Assembly: GCA_001600695.1 (NCBI GenBank)
Contig: BCKQ01000009.1
Location: forward strand, 310,001 to 374,000
Direction of reading: 5' to 3'
From: Ascoidea asiatica
Lineage: Eukaryota; Ascomycota; Saccharomycetes; Ascoideales; Ascoideaceae
DNA length: 64,000 bases
Part shown: positions 19,907 through 30,297 of the stretch, one piece after another
Numbering within the stretch: position 1 is the first letter of the stretch
Layout: the number at the start of each line of letters is the position of its first letter
Notes under the pieces: generated by a model
What the model was told of the DNA's origin: nothing
The model's database searches: none
The model's input: the letters and a program-made list of their open reading frames with translations, nothing else
Translations under genes and position numbers: made by a program

Positions 19907-22726
19907 ATGAGTTTTCAAAACAAGTTTATAAATTTTAGTCAATCAAGTTCTATTTTATCACCTAAATCTTCAATTCCATTACCCGAAACTACTATCTATT
20001 TACCATTACCACTATATAATAATAATAATAATAATACTAGTAATATTAATAATTTTAATAATAATAATAATAATAATTACATTGATAGTAATATCAATAA
20101 TAATATTAATAATACTAATAAAAATATCGATAATACTAATATTAATAACAGCAATAATAACTACTTATATAGCAAGTACCACTATAATAACAATATAAAC
20201 AATAACTTTAGCAACAATATAAACTACAATCTAAACTACAATAACGGTATTTCACTTATGAATCTAAATCAAAAATTAAATCAAGCGGTAAATCAAGAAT
20301 TGAAACAAGAAATAAATAAAGAAGCAATTCAAGATTCAAATAATATCCAAAATCATGAATCGAATGTTGAATTAACTCTAGAATCTAATCAAGATCCAAA
20401 AAGAATTAAAAAACAGAGAACCAGAAGAGCATGCGATGCCTGTAATTCAAAAAGAACGAGATGTAATGGTGGTAATCCTTGTGAACGTTGTATAAGAACA
20501 AATAAAAATTGTACATATTTAAGAGATGAAAAAAAAAGAGGTAGAGCAAGTGATAAATATCCAAAAGATCCAAAAAAAAGAAAATTTCAGAAAATGATTT
20601 ATGATGAAGAAATGCGTAATCGTTCAATTCAAGTAAATCCTTCAAATCAAATAAATCCATTAAATTCTTTAACAAGTACAGAAAATAATGAAAATCCTGA
20701 AAATTTTAATAACACTTTAAATTCTTTAGCTTCATTTATACCTCAAGAAAATAGCCTTTCTACACCATCTGATTCATCTAATCTGCCCAATCTACTTAAT
20801 CCTTTTAATAGTATACATCCTATAGCTCAAACAAATGAACCAATATATTCACTACCAAACTTAAATTCTCTGCCAAATCCTTTAAATGAAAATCCAATTT
20901 CTTATACAGGAAGTGATAAATTATCTGATATACCCTCTGTTTATTCAAATTTTTCCGGTAAATTTAATTCAAATAGAAATAGTTATTTTTCGACTTCAGA
21001 ATCTTCGAATCCAACAACTTTCTCAAATAACGAAAACAGTTTCAAACAAAATAATGATTTTTCTAGTAAATATGATAATTTTTTGCCTATAAAACATTCC
21101 ATACCACCGATTATCAATCTAAAAAATCTATCTGTAACAAAAGGCTTAAAATATAAATGTTTATTAAATTTTGCTCCAGTATTGCAAAGTATAAATATTC
21201 CAAATGAATTAGCGAATGAATTGCTCGAACATTATATGAAAGATTCTCCACCCCCGTTGAATGTACTTCCTTTACTTCGTCCAAGAGATTTTTTGGTTGG
21301 AATAGAAGAAAATGAAAAGCAATATAGATATACTTCTACTTCTCTTTTAGCTTCCATAATGTGTTGCTCGGCTTTTGATCTTGATCATCCTTTAATAATT
21401 GGAAGTAAAAGAAATGCAATAATCTCAACCTTTCACACTTTAGCAAAAAAATTACTACCTTCCGAGTATTTATTAGAAGACTTTAAAATACCTCCTAGTA
21501 TACCTGATCATATAAGAGCTATTGATGAAGTCATATCATTAATGATGCTTCATTATATTTCCTTTTATAAATCTAATTTTTCAGAAACTTTAGTGTTTTT
21601 GAGAAATGCAATTTCGTTAGCTCGATCAATTGAATTGAATAAAGAATTACCAATTTATAATTTAAGTGTTCAGTTAGATGCTCAAAATAACTCAGAAATA
21701 ATTGGAAAGTCAACTTCCAACTCTGCTTTAATCGGAGAAATAATCAAAGAAGAACGAAGAAGGGTTTGGTGGGGCTTATACATTTTTGATCGACAATATT
21801 CAATGTGCTTTAACACTCCCTTACTGATTCAAGATGGCCAATCATCTGACTTATATCAACCTTGTGATAATTCTCTTTGGTACTCGAACGAAGAATTTCC
21901 AATCACATTACCGCCAGAAGAGTTTGAAAGGCGACCTAAGGGTATTTCATTTGATTTGATTGGACCTGGTGCTTTTGGATGGTTATTACCTCTTTATATG
22001 ATAGTTGGAGGAATATTAGACTTAAGATATCTTGCTGTATCAAAATTTCAAAGAGGATTAATAAAAGAAGATAAAGATGATGAGGTTTTAGCATCTTATA
22101 AAGATCAATTAAAAAATCATTTAGTACTTTATTCTGAACGAATTTTATCACTAAAGGCTGGCAATATTATTGATTTTCATTATGCTTGTGTATTCAAGAA
22201 TGTTGTTTCTTATTTCTTAGCTCATGATTTCTGTAGCTTTGATGTTTCAACCATATTGAATTGCAATCCTTATTCAGATGTTGAAATGACTGAAGAAGAA
22301 CTAGTTGAAAAAGAAAACAGTGAAATGCAATGGTCGGATTATGGTAATGCCAGTCTTTCAATTTTATTTGAGTATGATAGTCGCTTGAAATCTTATACTT
22401 TTTTTTTAGGATTTTTTCTTTTTATTGCCGCCTTAGATACATTGAAAATTTTAAATCAGGCGCACTACAGTCGTTATGTTAAAACAGTAAAAAGAGTGCG
22501 ACCTGGTGTCAATGTCCTAATCAATTGCATTGAAAGTGCTACCATATCTTTACCTGCTGACTTCTTAAGAATAGTAAGGAACTCTTTAAGAGAAGCTGTA
22601 AGGGATGCTGACAATTTAATATTATTGAATGACTATAGACCTCAGCTAGAATCAAACAGGGAAAAAAGAAATCAGGCTCTTTCTATTTTTACATGGAAGA
22701 AAGATGGATATGGGCTACGAATATAA
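19907..22726 (+). CDS. Zn2Cys6 transcription factor, XlnR/XYR1 type
   Basis: 939 residues. Long Asn runs fill residues 35-110. The zinc cluster has C176, C179, C186, C192, C195 and C202 (CX2CX6CX5CX2CX6C), followed by the basic KKRGRASDKY linker. The fungal-specific middle domain carries EERRRVWWGLYIFDRQYSM and then DLYQPCDNSLW, matching the XlnR signature (EERRRIWW...LLQP...W). The C-terminus ends with the XlnR-like W-x-x-DGYGLRI. XlnR/Xyr1 proteins activate xylanolytic, cellulolytic or pentose-use genes in filamentous fungi, and some yeasts keep a homologue. Its targets here are unknown and no sugar-use genes are adjacent. The 2.6 kb upstream region fits a highly regulated gene. Confidence 0.8.
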   Translation: MSFQNKFINFSQSSSILSPKSSIPLPETTIYLPLPLYNNNNNNTSNINNFNNNNNNNYIDSNINNNINNTNKNIDNTNINNSNNNYLYSKYHYNNNINNNFSNNINYNLNYNNGISLMNLNQKLNQAVNQELKQEINKEAIQDSNNIQNHESNVELTLESNQDPKRIKKQRTRRACDACNSKRTRCNGGNPCERCIRTNKNCTYLRDEKKRGRASDKYPKDPKKRKFQKMIYDEEMRNRSIQVNPSNQINPLNSLTSTENNENPENFNNTLNSLASFIPQENSLSTPSDSSNLPNLLNPFNSIHPIAQTNEPIYSLPNLNSLPNPLNENPISYTGSDKLSDIPSVYSNFSGKFNSNRNSYFSTSESSNPTTFSNNENSFKQNNDFSSKYDNFLPIKHSIPPIINLKNLSVTKGLKYKCLLNFAPVLQSINIPNELANELLEHYMKDSPPPLNVLPLLRPRDFLVGIEENEKQYRYTSTSLLASIMCCSAFDLDHPLIIGSKRNAIISTFHTLAKKLLPSEYLLEDFKIPPSIPDHIRAIDEVISLMMLHYISFYKSNFSETLVFLRNAISLARSIELNKELPIYNLSVQLDAQNNSEIIGKSTSNSALIGEIIKEERRRVWWGLYIFDRQYSMCFNTPLLIQDGQSSDLYQPCDNSLWYSNEEFPITLPPEEFERRPKGISFDLIGPGAFGWLLPLYMIVGGILDLRYLAVSKFQRGLIKEDKDDEVLASYKDQLKNHLVLYSERILSLKAGNIIDFHYACVFKNVVSYFLAHDFCSFDVSTILNCNPYSDVEMTEEELVEKENSEMQWSDYGNASLSILFEYDSRLKSYTFFLGFFLFIAALDTLKILNQAHYSRYVKTVKRVRPGVNVLINCIESATISLPADFLRIVRNSLREAVRDADNLILLNDYRPQLESNREKRNQALSIFTWKKDGYGLRI

Positions 22727-23309
22727 TTATTTCTTAAATCATATAAATGAAATTTCCTTTTTTTACCTTCTAAGCCATAAGTTATTTGGTCTGATAGAAA
22801 AAGTATTTAATTAAAAAAAATATAGACTAAATTCTCGTTTCTTAATAAAAGAGTCTAGATTAATTATTATAGTTATATCTACATATTTGATGGTTTATCT
22901 TGGATCTTAGGAATCGTTGGGTGAATATATTGTTATTATGACTCTGGATATAAGAAATTCAAAGAAATCTAGAAAAATTCATGTTTTCGATTTTGGTGGT
23001 TATTGAGATAAATAAAGAAAAATTTCCGATTATATTTCTATTATTTATTGTCTATACTATATATCAATATAAATAGCTAAAAAAATTTTTTAATAATTTT
23101 TACACGAGGAAATATAATTTTGAGTATTTAATATAACTCTTTATAACTAGCAATTTGCAAATCAAGCTAAAAACAGGTTTATATTTACCGAAATTCAAGT
23201 TAAAAGACTAACCAAGCTAAGAAAAGAGGCTAAGATTGAAGTATAAGAAAAAGGCAGATATTTTTATAGATCTCCTAATTATTAAGTCTTATTTTGTTAC
23301 TAGCAAAAG
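22727..23309. other. Convergent intergenic region, no gene seen
   Basis: Between the 3' ends of the zinc-cluster gene and the double-SANT gene. AT-rich with scattered stops in all frames and no evident repeats or sites. Confidence 0.55.
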
Positions 23310-24731
23310 TTATTCAAAGTTTGGAAATTTTTGCCCATATAAAATTAGAAGATCTTTTTCATATTGCTCAAACGTCATCAATACTTTCTCACTTTCTTTA
23401 AGATTCTGAAAATTCTTTTGAACAATTAAATTTAATTTTTCTTTGCATTTGTCTGGCGAAAAATTAAACATATTCAAGCGATTAAATTTTTCATGAATTC
23501 TTTTGTGTCTATTTTTCCAATCATCTGCTATAATATCCTTCAAAATAGAAATATCATCCGAAGACCATTCTTTGAATCTATTTTTATGAGTTCTTAAATA
23601 CCTCATTTGAATAGATTGCCAAGTATATTTATTATTGAATAACGTTGAAATCATTTTCCAAGAATACTTAGTTTCTTCTTTATAGAAAATTAGCATTTCA
23701 TCATCTTCTTTTGTCCAACGTGTTTGTCTACTGGAACTTATTTTTGCTTGCAATTCTTTTCTTTGTCTTGAGGTTCTTTGGTAAGTAGTTCCAATAGATT
23801 GATCAGTTTGACTTCTTTTTTTGATTTTATTTGGCTTGAAGTTATTAAATCTTTTAGGTTCATTTGAGATTGATTTTAAAGTTTCTTTTGAATTTTGATT
23901 ATTTTGATTATTTTGATTATATTGATTAAATTTTTGCAAGTTTGAAGGAAAAAATGATTCGGATTTTGACTTTAAATTTTCATTTAAAGTATCTATTGTA
24001 AGAGCTCCAGCAGATCTTGGAATATTATATTCATAATCTGCAACCTTTTCTTGAGGCAAATCAATATTTGTAACTGAGTGGTTGGGTGAATTAAAGATAT
24101 TTTGCAAAACATAATTTTCACTAATATTTAAATCGTTATTTGAATAGCTATTAGTTTGAAAAGAATTTGAGGTTGATGTATTTAATGGAGAAAATAATGA
24201 GTTGGAAGCAAATGATAAATTCAAATTAGAATTAAAAGCTGAGCTTGAATTTGTTTCGGCGCTAACTTTTTGGTGATTCATTTTGGAATCATTGTTTATT
24301 TTTTCTTCAATAAAATAATTTGGAAAGGTATAAGACCTAGTGTATTGGGGTTGAAATTCATTTGAAATATTGGCGTCAATAAAGTTATGGCTGATTTGAT
24401 TAATTTCTGAGTTAGAACAATTATTATGATTTAAATCTTTAGAGGAAAAAGAAATCAAATCACTGTTATATTTTCGGGAGTTATCTCTATTTGCTTTTAA
24501 ATCATTGGCGCTTAATGGAAGAAGTGAAATATCATTTTGATAATTCTCAAGATTTGAGACTTCATACTTTTGTGCATTTGAATTTGAAATAAAAGTTTTA
24601 GAAGAATTAGCTTGTTTATTTGGAAATGTTGATCTCAATGATTGACTACTCGATAAAGCATCAGAGTCAAATAGAACTTGATTGAAATCATTTAAAGCGA
24701 TAAAATTTGAAAAGCTTGAATGGTTATTCAT
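23310..24731 (-). CDS. Myb/SANT double-repeat DNA-binding protein
   Basis: 473 residues. The first 330 are Ser/Asn-rich and disordered. Two Myb/SANT-like repeats follow: about 336-386 (TRWTKEDDEMLIFYKEETKYSWKMIS, with spaced aromatics) and about 388-440 (EWSSDDISILKDIIADDWKNRHKRI), then a short charged tail ending QKFPNFE. Basic patches before the repeats (KPNKIKKRSQ, SRQRKELQ) may be nuclear signals. The layout suggests a fungal Myb-type transcription factor; I cannot assign an orthologue, and Dot6/Tod6 have a different single SANT. It is transcribed away from the zinc-cluster gene, from the promoter in 24732-25153. Confidence 0.6.
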   Translation of the reverse strand: MNNHSSFSNFIALNDFNQVLFDSDALSSSQSLRSTFPNKQANSSKTFISNSNAQKYEVSNLENYQNDISLLPLSANDLKANRDNSRKYNSDLISFSSKDLNHNNCSNSEINQISHNFIDANISNEFQPQYTRSYTFPNYFIEEKINNDSKMNHQKVSAETNSSSAFNSNLNLSFASNSLFSPLNTSTSNSFQTNSYSNNDLNISENYVLQNIFNSPNHSVTNIDLPQEKVADYEYNIPRSAGALTIDTLNENLKSKSESFFPSNLQKFNQYNQNNQNNQNSKETLKSISNEPKRFNNFKPNKIKKRSQTDQSIGTTYQRTSRQRKELQAKISSSRQTRWTKEDDEMLIFYKEETKYSWKMISTLFNNKYTWQSIQMRYLRTHKNRFKEWSSDDISILKDIIADDWKNRHKRIHEKFNRLNMFNFSPDKCKEKLNLIVQKNFQNLKESEKVLMTFEQYEKDLLILYGQKFPNFE

Positions 24732-25153
24732 TTTTGTTACTTGAAGGAAAAAACAAGCTAACGATGTATATTTTTATTGATGTGAATATATAAACCAGGA
24801 TTGAAAAAAAAGAGAAAAAAAAATTAGTTTTGAAAAATTAATAAATGTCGTGAACGAAAGAAAGCAGGATTGATCAACAATATGACATTAAAAGAAAATA
24901 AACAATATAAGTACCAATAAGCTTTAGCCTACTGGGATCAATTTAACATTTCATGAGATCTATAAATTCTGAAACTTATCAAGTTGTTCCGCCAAAGCGG
25001 CGTCATCTCTATTTGCAAGAGAAATATGTATGAAGGTAAAATATTGGTGATTGCAATATTAACTGCTGATGATACATCAATGTTCAAAAATACTTCAATG
25101 TTATACAGTACTGCACAGCACCATTTAAACGAAAATTATTGGGTTATTGCGAT
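24732..25153 (-). promoter_or_regulatory. Upstream region of the double-SANT gene
   Basis: About 420 bp. Contains the short hairpin-capable CCGCCAAAGCGG at 24989-25000, one of few GC-rich words here. A plus-strand ORF starting near 24984 runs into the antisense of MSO1 and looks spurious. Confidence 0.3.
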
Positions 25154-25660
25154 TCAATTTAGTGAAAAAGTGTTGCTTCTTCCTTGAGTTCTGAATCTCT
25201 CTTTATATTTGGCTGCTCTTGAATCCTGTTTAAGGGAAGTAGAGCTTCCATTGCTGGGTTGGCGTATGTATCCATTATGATTGTTGGCTAAAGCTTTCAA
25301 GGAAGTAGTACTGGACTTCTTGTACATATCTTGTAGAGAGGCAGAAGCTTGTGTCTGTTTTCTTGCTATTGGCTTGAATCTTTGAATCGGTTCTTCATCA
25401 CCACCATCATTTATCTTCAAAGGTTCTGTCTGTGCTCTTCTGTTCTTAGTAGAATATGTATTTAGCTGTCTCTGTTGTTCTAATGCACTTCGATCTTCAA
25501 GCCATTCTGGAAGTTGAATTGTATTATCTAGATAATATTGAACAATAGACTTGTGTATTACAGTATCTGTTTCTATTCTACCATCTTTTTCAGTATGACC
25601 ACCAACTGTAGATATTTTGGAAGTGACTTTTGACCAGAAGTTCCCGTTCATCGCAGTCAT
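25154..25660 (-). CDS. MSO1: Mso1-like Sec1-binding exocytosis protein
   Basis: 168 residues. The N-terminal 55 residues match the Sec1-binding region of Mso1: an opening aromatic NFWSKV, then TDTVIHKSIVQYYLD and LPEWLED. The remainder is polar, Ser/Gln-rich and basic near the end (RAAKYKERFRTQGRS), consistent with the membrane-binding, disordered rest of Mso1. S. cerevisiae Mso1 (210 residues) binds Sec1 and Sec4 and aids SNARE-mediated fusion at the bud and in sporulation. A second Met at residue 4 could also serve as start. The short length is typical. Confidence 0.75.
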   Translation of the reverse strand: MTAMNGNFWSKVTSKISTVGGHTEKDGRIETDTVIHKSIVQYYLDNTIQLPEWLEDRSALEQQRQLNTYSTKNRRAQTEPLKINDGGDEEPIQRFKPIARKQTQASASLQDMYKKSSTTSLKALANNHNGYIRQPSNGSSTSLKQDSRAAKYKERFRTQGRSNTFSLN

Positions 25661-26277
25661 TTTTATTTTGGTTTTAGATGTGATATTAAAATAGATAATC
25701 TTAAATGAAAATAGAAAAAATTTAGTTTAACTGTCAAATAAATAGTTCAGAAATAGTAATTAAGCTACATTGAAGATATGTGTTTGCATTCTTATGAAAG
25801 AAACTCATTGAAACTCATGTTTAACAATAACAACCTGTAACGTTCTTTTTTTGAGTTTTGTGCGAGCGTTAACGTAGTAAAGTGAAAGAGATTTAGGTAA
25901 CTTTAACTCAACTTTATGACCATACCCTGAATAACATGAACATTTTTGATCTAACCTCCAATATTTATGGGTAAGTTCCTGTATCTATATTTGGTTTCCC
26001 TAAAAAAATCACGATTTATGGTCAAAAAAGTAGCGGGCGCCTTTTGAATTATCTAGGACATTTCATAATTGGAAAGGAACGGTTTTAAGCTTATTCTGTT
26101 GATTTGCTCAATTAGTTGTACGCGATTGAAAAATTGTTCAAGATGCAAATATTACATGCTTAACTACATTTTAATAGATTTCAGAGTAAAACATTAAAGA
26201 TTATTGATATGATATTTACAAAAATTTTGAAAACCTCTTGAGTTGTACTTTACATAATTTGATTTTATTGAAATTCA
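25661..26277 (-). promoter_or_regulatory. MSO1 upstream / COA1 downstream region
   Basis: 616 bp between two minus-strand genes. GC-richer words occur at 25860-25880 and at 26030-26042 (GCGGGCGCC). No ORF or RNA recognised. Confidence 0.35.
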
Positions 26278-26898
26278 TCAGACATAAAAGGAAACTGATT
26301 CATCCTTTAGTAAGTCAAAAGTTTCACCATCTACAGTTAAAGTCCATTCATGAATTAACAATGGCTGTTTTTTTTCCTTATCAGCAACTAATTTTACAAT
26401 TCCAGCCTTTTTTGAGCCTTGAACTTTGAAATTTATATTTATAATACCTTTGAATTGATTTAGTTCACCATTAATCCAAGGAAACAAACCACCGAAATCG
26501 ATTCCATCACCTAGAATATCTCTTGCATTTTTTGATCTTCTTAAAAAGTACATAGTAGAACCAATTATTGGTGATGAAGATTTTTCATAATTAATTATTC
26601 CATAAAAAGAAGCAGCTATTATCACAATAAACGCCATCAATTGCTTCCTATTTTTCCTTTGCTCTTTGAAAGGATCGGGAAGCTCTCTATCTACTGTCAT
26701 TTTAACTCCTCCTTTTGAAATAACTTCTTGATTTTTCATTTCATTTGAAGTGATAGTAGTTGATGACTGCTCTCTTTTCAAAATGGTGCCATTGCTTATA
26801 TTTATTATTGAAGGAGATAATTTAAAGTGTGAAAAGCCTACAAAATTTCTTCTGTATAATTTAGAAGATTCTAAAGCTATTTTTTTAAAACTAAACAT
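26278..26898 (-). CDS. COA1: Coa1, cytochrome c oxidase assembly factor
   Basis: 206 residues. The basic N-terminus (MFSFKKIALESSKLYRRNF) is a mitochondrial presequence. A DPFKEQRKNR element precedes one membrane span (about 87-103, LMAFIVIIAASFYGIIN). The intermembrane-space domain follows with Coa1 hallmarks: YFLRRSKNARDILG, FPWINGELNQFKG, FKVQGSKKAG and a final EWTLTVDGE. Length agrees with S. cerevisiae Coa1 (197). Coa1 works with Shy1 and Mss51 in Cox1 maturation at the inner membrane. It is divergent from MSH1, another mitochondrial gene, with 372 bp between starts. Confidence 0.88.
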   Translation of the reverse strand: MFSFKKIALESSKLYRRNFVGFSHFKLSPSIINISNGTILKREQSSTTITSNEMKNQEVISKGGVKMTVDRELPDPFKEQRKNRKQLMAFIVIIAASFYGIINYEKSSSPIIGSTMYFLRRSKNARDILGDGIDFGGLFPWINGELNQFKGIININFKVQGSKKAGIVKLVADKEKKQPLLIHEWTLTVDGETFDLLKDESVSFYV

Positions 26899-27270
26899 TT
26901 TTGAATTTGATATTTATTCTTTTAATAAGCGATCTTCACTTGCAATTAAATCAGAAATATTTCCTCCCTTAGAATAAACAAGAAACATTGTTTTCAAATC
27001 CCCATTAGTTTATGTTCTCTCTTTGAAGAGGGCACTCACGTGACATACTAAAATATTTAGAGTTCGGATCACTCTTCTTTCATTAATTGAAGCTATCCCA
27101 GAACTATGGGCTCCTTCACTTTTTAGTACTTGTGAAAATTGGGAAGCGTACCTTAAATTCTTGAATGATTTTTCAGAGAGTTTCCAGTTGATCAAAGGTA
27201 ACTCGTTGTAACTTATATCTTTTGGTATTTAAGCCATAATTCAATAGTCAATTGATATGCCTGTTTTCTA
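26899..27270. promoter_or_regulatory. Divergent COA1/MSH1 promoter with TCACGTGA
   Basis: 372 bp between two divergently transcribed mitochondrial-protein genes. A perfect TCACGTGA palindrome sits at 27036-27043, about 140 bp from the COA1 start and 230 bp from MSH1. This is an ideal Cbf1-type site; Cbf1 controls respiratory genes in several Candida-clade yeasts. Use at this locus is inference. A 61-residue frame here starts with TTG, not ATG. Confidence 0.5.
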
Positions 27271-30200
27271 ATGTTTTTGAAACAGCCTAGGGTTTTCAAC
27301 AATATAGTGAAGATATCTAGAAAAATTAATCTTTCTAATTTTAAATCATCTTATTCTACAGCTCAAGAAATTTCAAAAATAAAAGATGATATCAAAGTAG
27401 AGGTTTTGTCTTTTGATGATCTTCCATCAATAATACCATTAACCCAAGAAGATTATCAATCTATAAAAAAAGAAAAAGCTCCAAATGCGAGTAGATCCGA
27501 TTCTCTTTTAGAATACTCTGGGACAGTAAGGGTAGTGAGATGTATAATGGATCAACATCCAGATAAAGTTGTTTTAACAGAAGTTGGCTCATTTTTTGAA
27601 TTGTATTTTGAAAATGCTGAATTTTATGGACCAAAGCTTAATTTAAAACTAGGAAGTAAACAATCAGTAAATATGGCACCTGTTGCTTTCACAGGGTTTC
27701 CGAGTTTCAATATTGTGAAGTATTTAAACATATTGTTAAATGAATTGAATCAAAGTGTTGTACTAGTAAAACAATATTACAACCCTGATTCTCATGAATC
27801 CAAGTTGATTGAACGAAAAATACATAGGATAATAACTCCAGGTACTATAATTGAAGAGGACCTACTTAATAAAGAGGTAAATAACTATATCCTCGCAATA
27901 AAACTACCACCTGAAGGAAATTTTATGCGAAATGATATTAAGCCAACTATGAAAATCGGTTTAAGTTGGTGTGATATTTCAACATCTTCATTTTTTGTTA
28001 TGGAGACTACTATCAAAGATTTTATGAATGAACTAAATCGTATAAATCCGAAAGAGGTTATTATAGACTCAGCATTACAAAAATTTAATCTAGAAGGTGG
28101 CAGAGTTTTTTCAAGCGAATTTATTGGTTTGAACAAATTCGTTGTTACCTATTTCAATTCAGCAAAGTTTACAAAACTTATTTCTCGTTATTTTTTCATG
28201 TTTGAAAATGTCAGTGAGAGTGCTGACTTGAAAAGTAATGAATCAATTTCTTATATTTTCAAAGAATTCAAAGAAACTATCAAATATTCATCTTCACTTT
28301 TGTTGTCGTATATCGAAACTCATTTTCCTAATAATTCTGATTTCTGCTTTGCTAAGCCTGTACAACAGAACCCCGAAAAATTCCTCTTAATTGATTCAAG
28401 GGCAAGAAGTTCTTTAGAACTAAATGAAACCTATAGGGACGGGAAACGAACAGGGAGTCTTTTTAATACTATTAAACGAACAATAACTTCTTCTGGGACA
28501 AGATTGTTAAGTGACTGGATTAATTCTCCTTTATATGACTACAAGCAAATTAATTTTAGATTAAAAATGGTTGAATTTTTTTTAAAAAACAAATTTTTAA
28601 GCTCTATCTTAACAAAAATTTTGAAAGAGTTATCGGACTATGATATTTGTAGAATATTGGTTAGTTTATCGTTTATTTCATCAAATACTTCTCAACTTAA
28701 TAACTCTCCGGCAGTACTTGTCAACGATATGAATTTGAAATTGGGTATTAATTACATTAATTTGGCTAAAGCGTTGGAAAAAATAGAAGAAATTAAAACT
28801 CGAATTACTGAATTTCTTTCTGAAAATTGTATCAAGCAAACAGCCTTAGATGATTTGGTTAATGGAATTGAAATCCCTCATGAAATATTGACTATGATTG
28901 ATGAAACATTGGATTTCGAAACTTTAATCAAAAACAAAGTTGACCAATTAAACAACACTAAAGATGAAGGAGGCGAAATTTTGGATCTAAATAATATTTC
29001 AGTGCAAAATAATGATGATGATTTTCTAAACTTGACTTGGACTGTTAAAAGAAATCCCAAAATGGCAAAGCTTACTTCGATATGTAAAATGCATAAAAAA
29101 CTTGACCGTTTGCTTTTGGAAAAAGATAAGTTATATAATCAGTACAATGAAATTGTATCAGAACATTCTTTGGTAAAAAAAATGTCATTGAAAATAGAAA
29201 GCAATCAGCCAGTGATTTCGTTCATGTTCAAGGGGGCTGCTTCAAAAAAAGCTCTCATAGCCTCATCATTCAGTGAAATAAGTGACAAAATTGGAAAAGA
29301 ACATTTAGTTAAAGATTTTCGGTTATCGAAGGCAATAACAACAAAGGATTGGGATATATTAGGTAATGAAATAGTTAATCAGATTATACAAATAAAGAAG
29401 GAGGAACAAAAAATTCTTTACTCAATTAGAAAAGATATTCTTTTGAAAAGTGAGCTTTTAAGAAATTGCGCTTTACAAATAGATCAATTAGATATCCTAA
29501 TATCATTTGCAGCTTTGGCTCAAGAATTTCAACTTGTTAAACCCAGAGTAACTAAAAAAAATGTTCTTGAAATCACTAATGGACGTCATATCTCTGTTGA
29601 AAATTCATTGAGAGGCAAGTCAATTGAATTCATAGCTAATGATTGTGTGCTCAATGGTGACTTGGTTGATGCTTCGAGTCGAAAACTTGGATATGTTATT
29701 TCAGGACCTAATATGGGTGGTAAAAGTACTTTTTTGAGACAAAACGCAATTATAACCATAATGGCTCAAATAGGTTCGTTTGTTCCAGCCGATAAGGCTT
29801 TAATTGGCTTGGTAGATAAAATATTTACAAGAATTGGTTCTGCAGATGACATATCTAACAATCAGAGTACTTTCATGGTTGAAATGAGAGAGACAAGTAA
29901 AAGCTTGAATTTTGCTTCTAAAAATTCGCTAATCATCCTAGATGAGATTGGACGAGGAACTACTACAAACGAAGGAATTTCTATTGCTTATGGTATCTTG
30001 AAATTTCTTGTCAATAAGCTTAAGTGCAGATTTTTATTTGCCTCTCATTTTATTAATGAAATTGATTATTTGATTCTGAAAGATGCAGAAGGAAAGCAAT
30101 TGAATAATTTATTGAGATTCAAACAAACAAGATTCGTTGAGAATGAGAAGTTTCCGAAAGGTCATTATGATCGTCATTTAATTGATGGTATTTGTAGATA

Positions 30201-30297
30201 TTCATTTGCTGATAAAGTAGCGAAGGATGCTGGCATTCCTGAATACGTTTTAGAGACGTGTAAAGAATCCATTAAAATATTAAATAAAAGAACATAG
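27271..30297 (+). CDS. MSH1: Msh1, mitochondrial MutS homologue
   Basis: 1008 residues (S. cerevisiae Msh1 959). A basic, acid-free presequence (MFLKQPRVFNNIVKISRK) targets mitochondria. The mismatch-contact motif is GSFFELY near residue 110, within MutS domain I. The lever and clamp follow. The ATPase has Walker A GPNMGGKST (812-820), the segment STFMVEM, Walker B LIILDEIGRG at about 886-895, and the FASHF switch. The C-terminus ends after the helix-turn-helix-like DKVAKDAGIPEYVLE. Msh1 maintains mtDNA through repair and recombination surveillance. The start is the first ATG after in-frame stops. Confidence 0.93.
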   Translation: MFLKQPRVFNNIVKISRKINLSNFKSSYSTAQEISKIKDDIKVEVLSFDDLPSIIPLTQEDYQSIKKEKAPNASRSDSLLEYSGTVRVVRCIMDQHPDKVVLTEVGSFFELYFENAEFYGPKLNLKLGSKQSVNMAPVAFTGFPSFNIVKYLNILLNELNQSVVLVKQYYNPDSHESKLIERKIHRIITPGTIIEEDLLNKEVNNYILAIKLPPEGNFMRNDIKPTMKIGLSWCDISTSSFFVMETTIKDFMNELNRINPKEVIIDSALQKFNLEGGRVFSSEFIGLNKFVVTYFNSAKFTKLISRYFFMFENVSESADLKSNESISYIFKEFKETIKYSSSLLLSYIETHFPNNSDFCFAKPVQQNPEKFLLIDSRARSSLELNETYRDGKRTGSLFNTIKRTITSSGTRLLSDWINSPLYDYKQINFRLKMVEFFLKNKFLSSILTKILKELSDYDICRILVSLSFISSNTSQLNNSPAVLVNDMNLKLGINYINLAKALEKIEEIKTRITEFLSENCIKQTALDDLVNGIEIPHEILTMIDETLDFETLIKNKVDQLNNTKDEGGEILDLNNISVQNNDDDFLNLTWTVKRNPKMAKLTSICKMHKKLDRLLLEKDKLYNQYNEIVSEHSLVKKMSLKIESNQPVISFMFKGAASKKALIASSFSEISDKIGKEHLVKDFRLSKAITTKDWDILGNEIVNQIIQIKKEEQKILYSIRKDILLKSELLRNCALQIDQLDILISFAALAQEFQLVKPRVTKKNVLEITNGRHISVENSLRGKSIEFIANDCVLNGDLVDASSRKLGYVISGPNMGGKSTFLRQNAIITIMAQIGSFVPADKALIGLVDKIFTRIGSADDISNNQSTFMVEMRETSKSLNFASKNSLIILDEIGRGTTTNEGISIAYGILKFLVNKLKCRFLFASHFINEIDYLILKDAEGKQLNNLLRFKQTRFVENEKFPKGHYDRHLIDGICRYSFADKVAKDAGIPEYVLETCKESIKILNKRT

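Noticed and set aside
27010-27195. 61-codon minus-strand frame in the COA1/MSH1 promoter
   Set aside because: Begins with TTG, not ATG, and overlaps the TCACGTGA promoter site.
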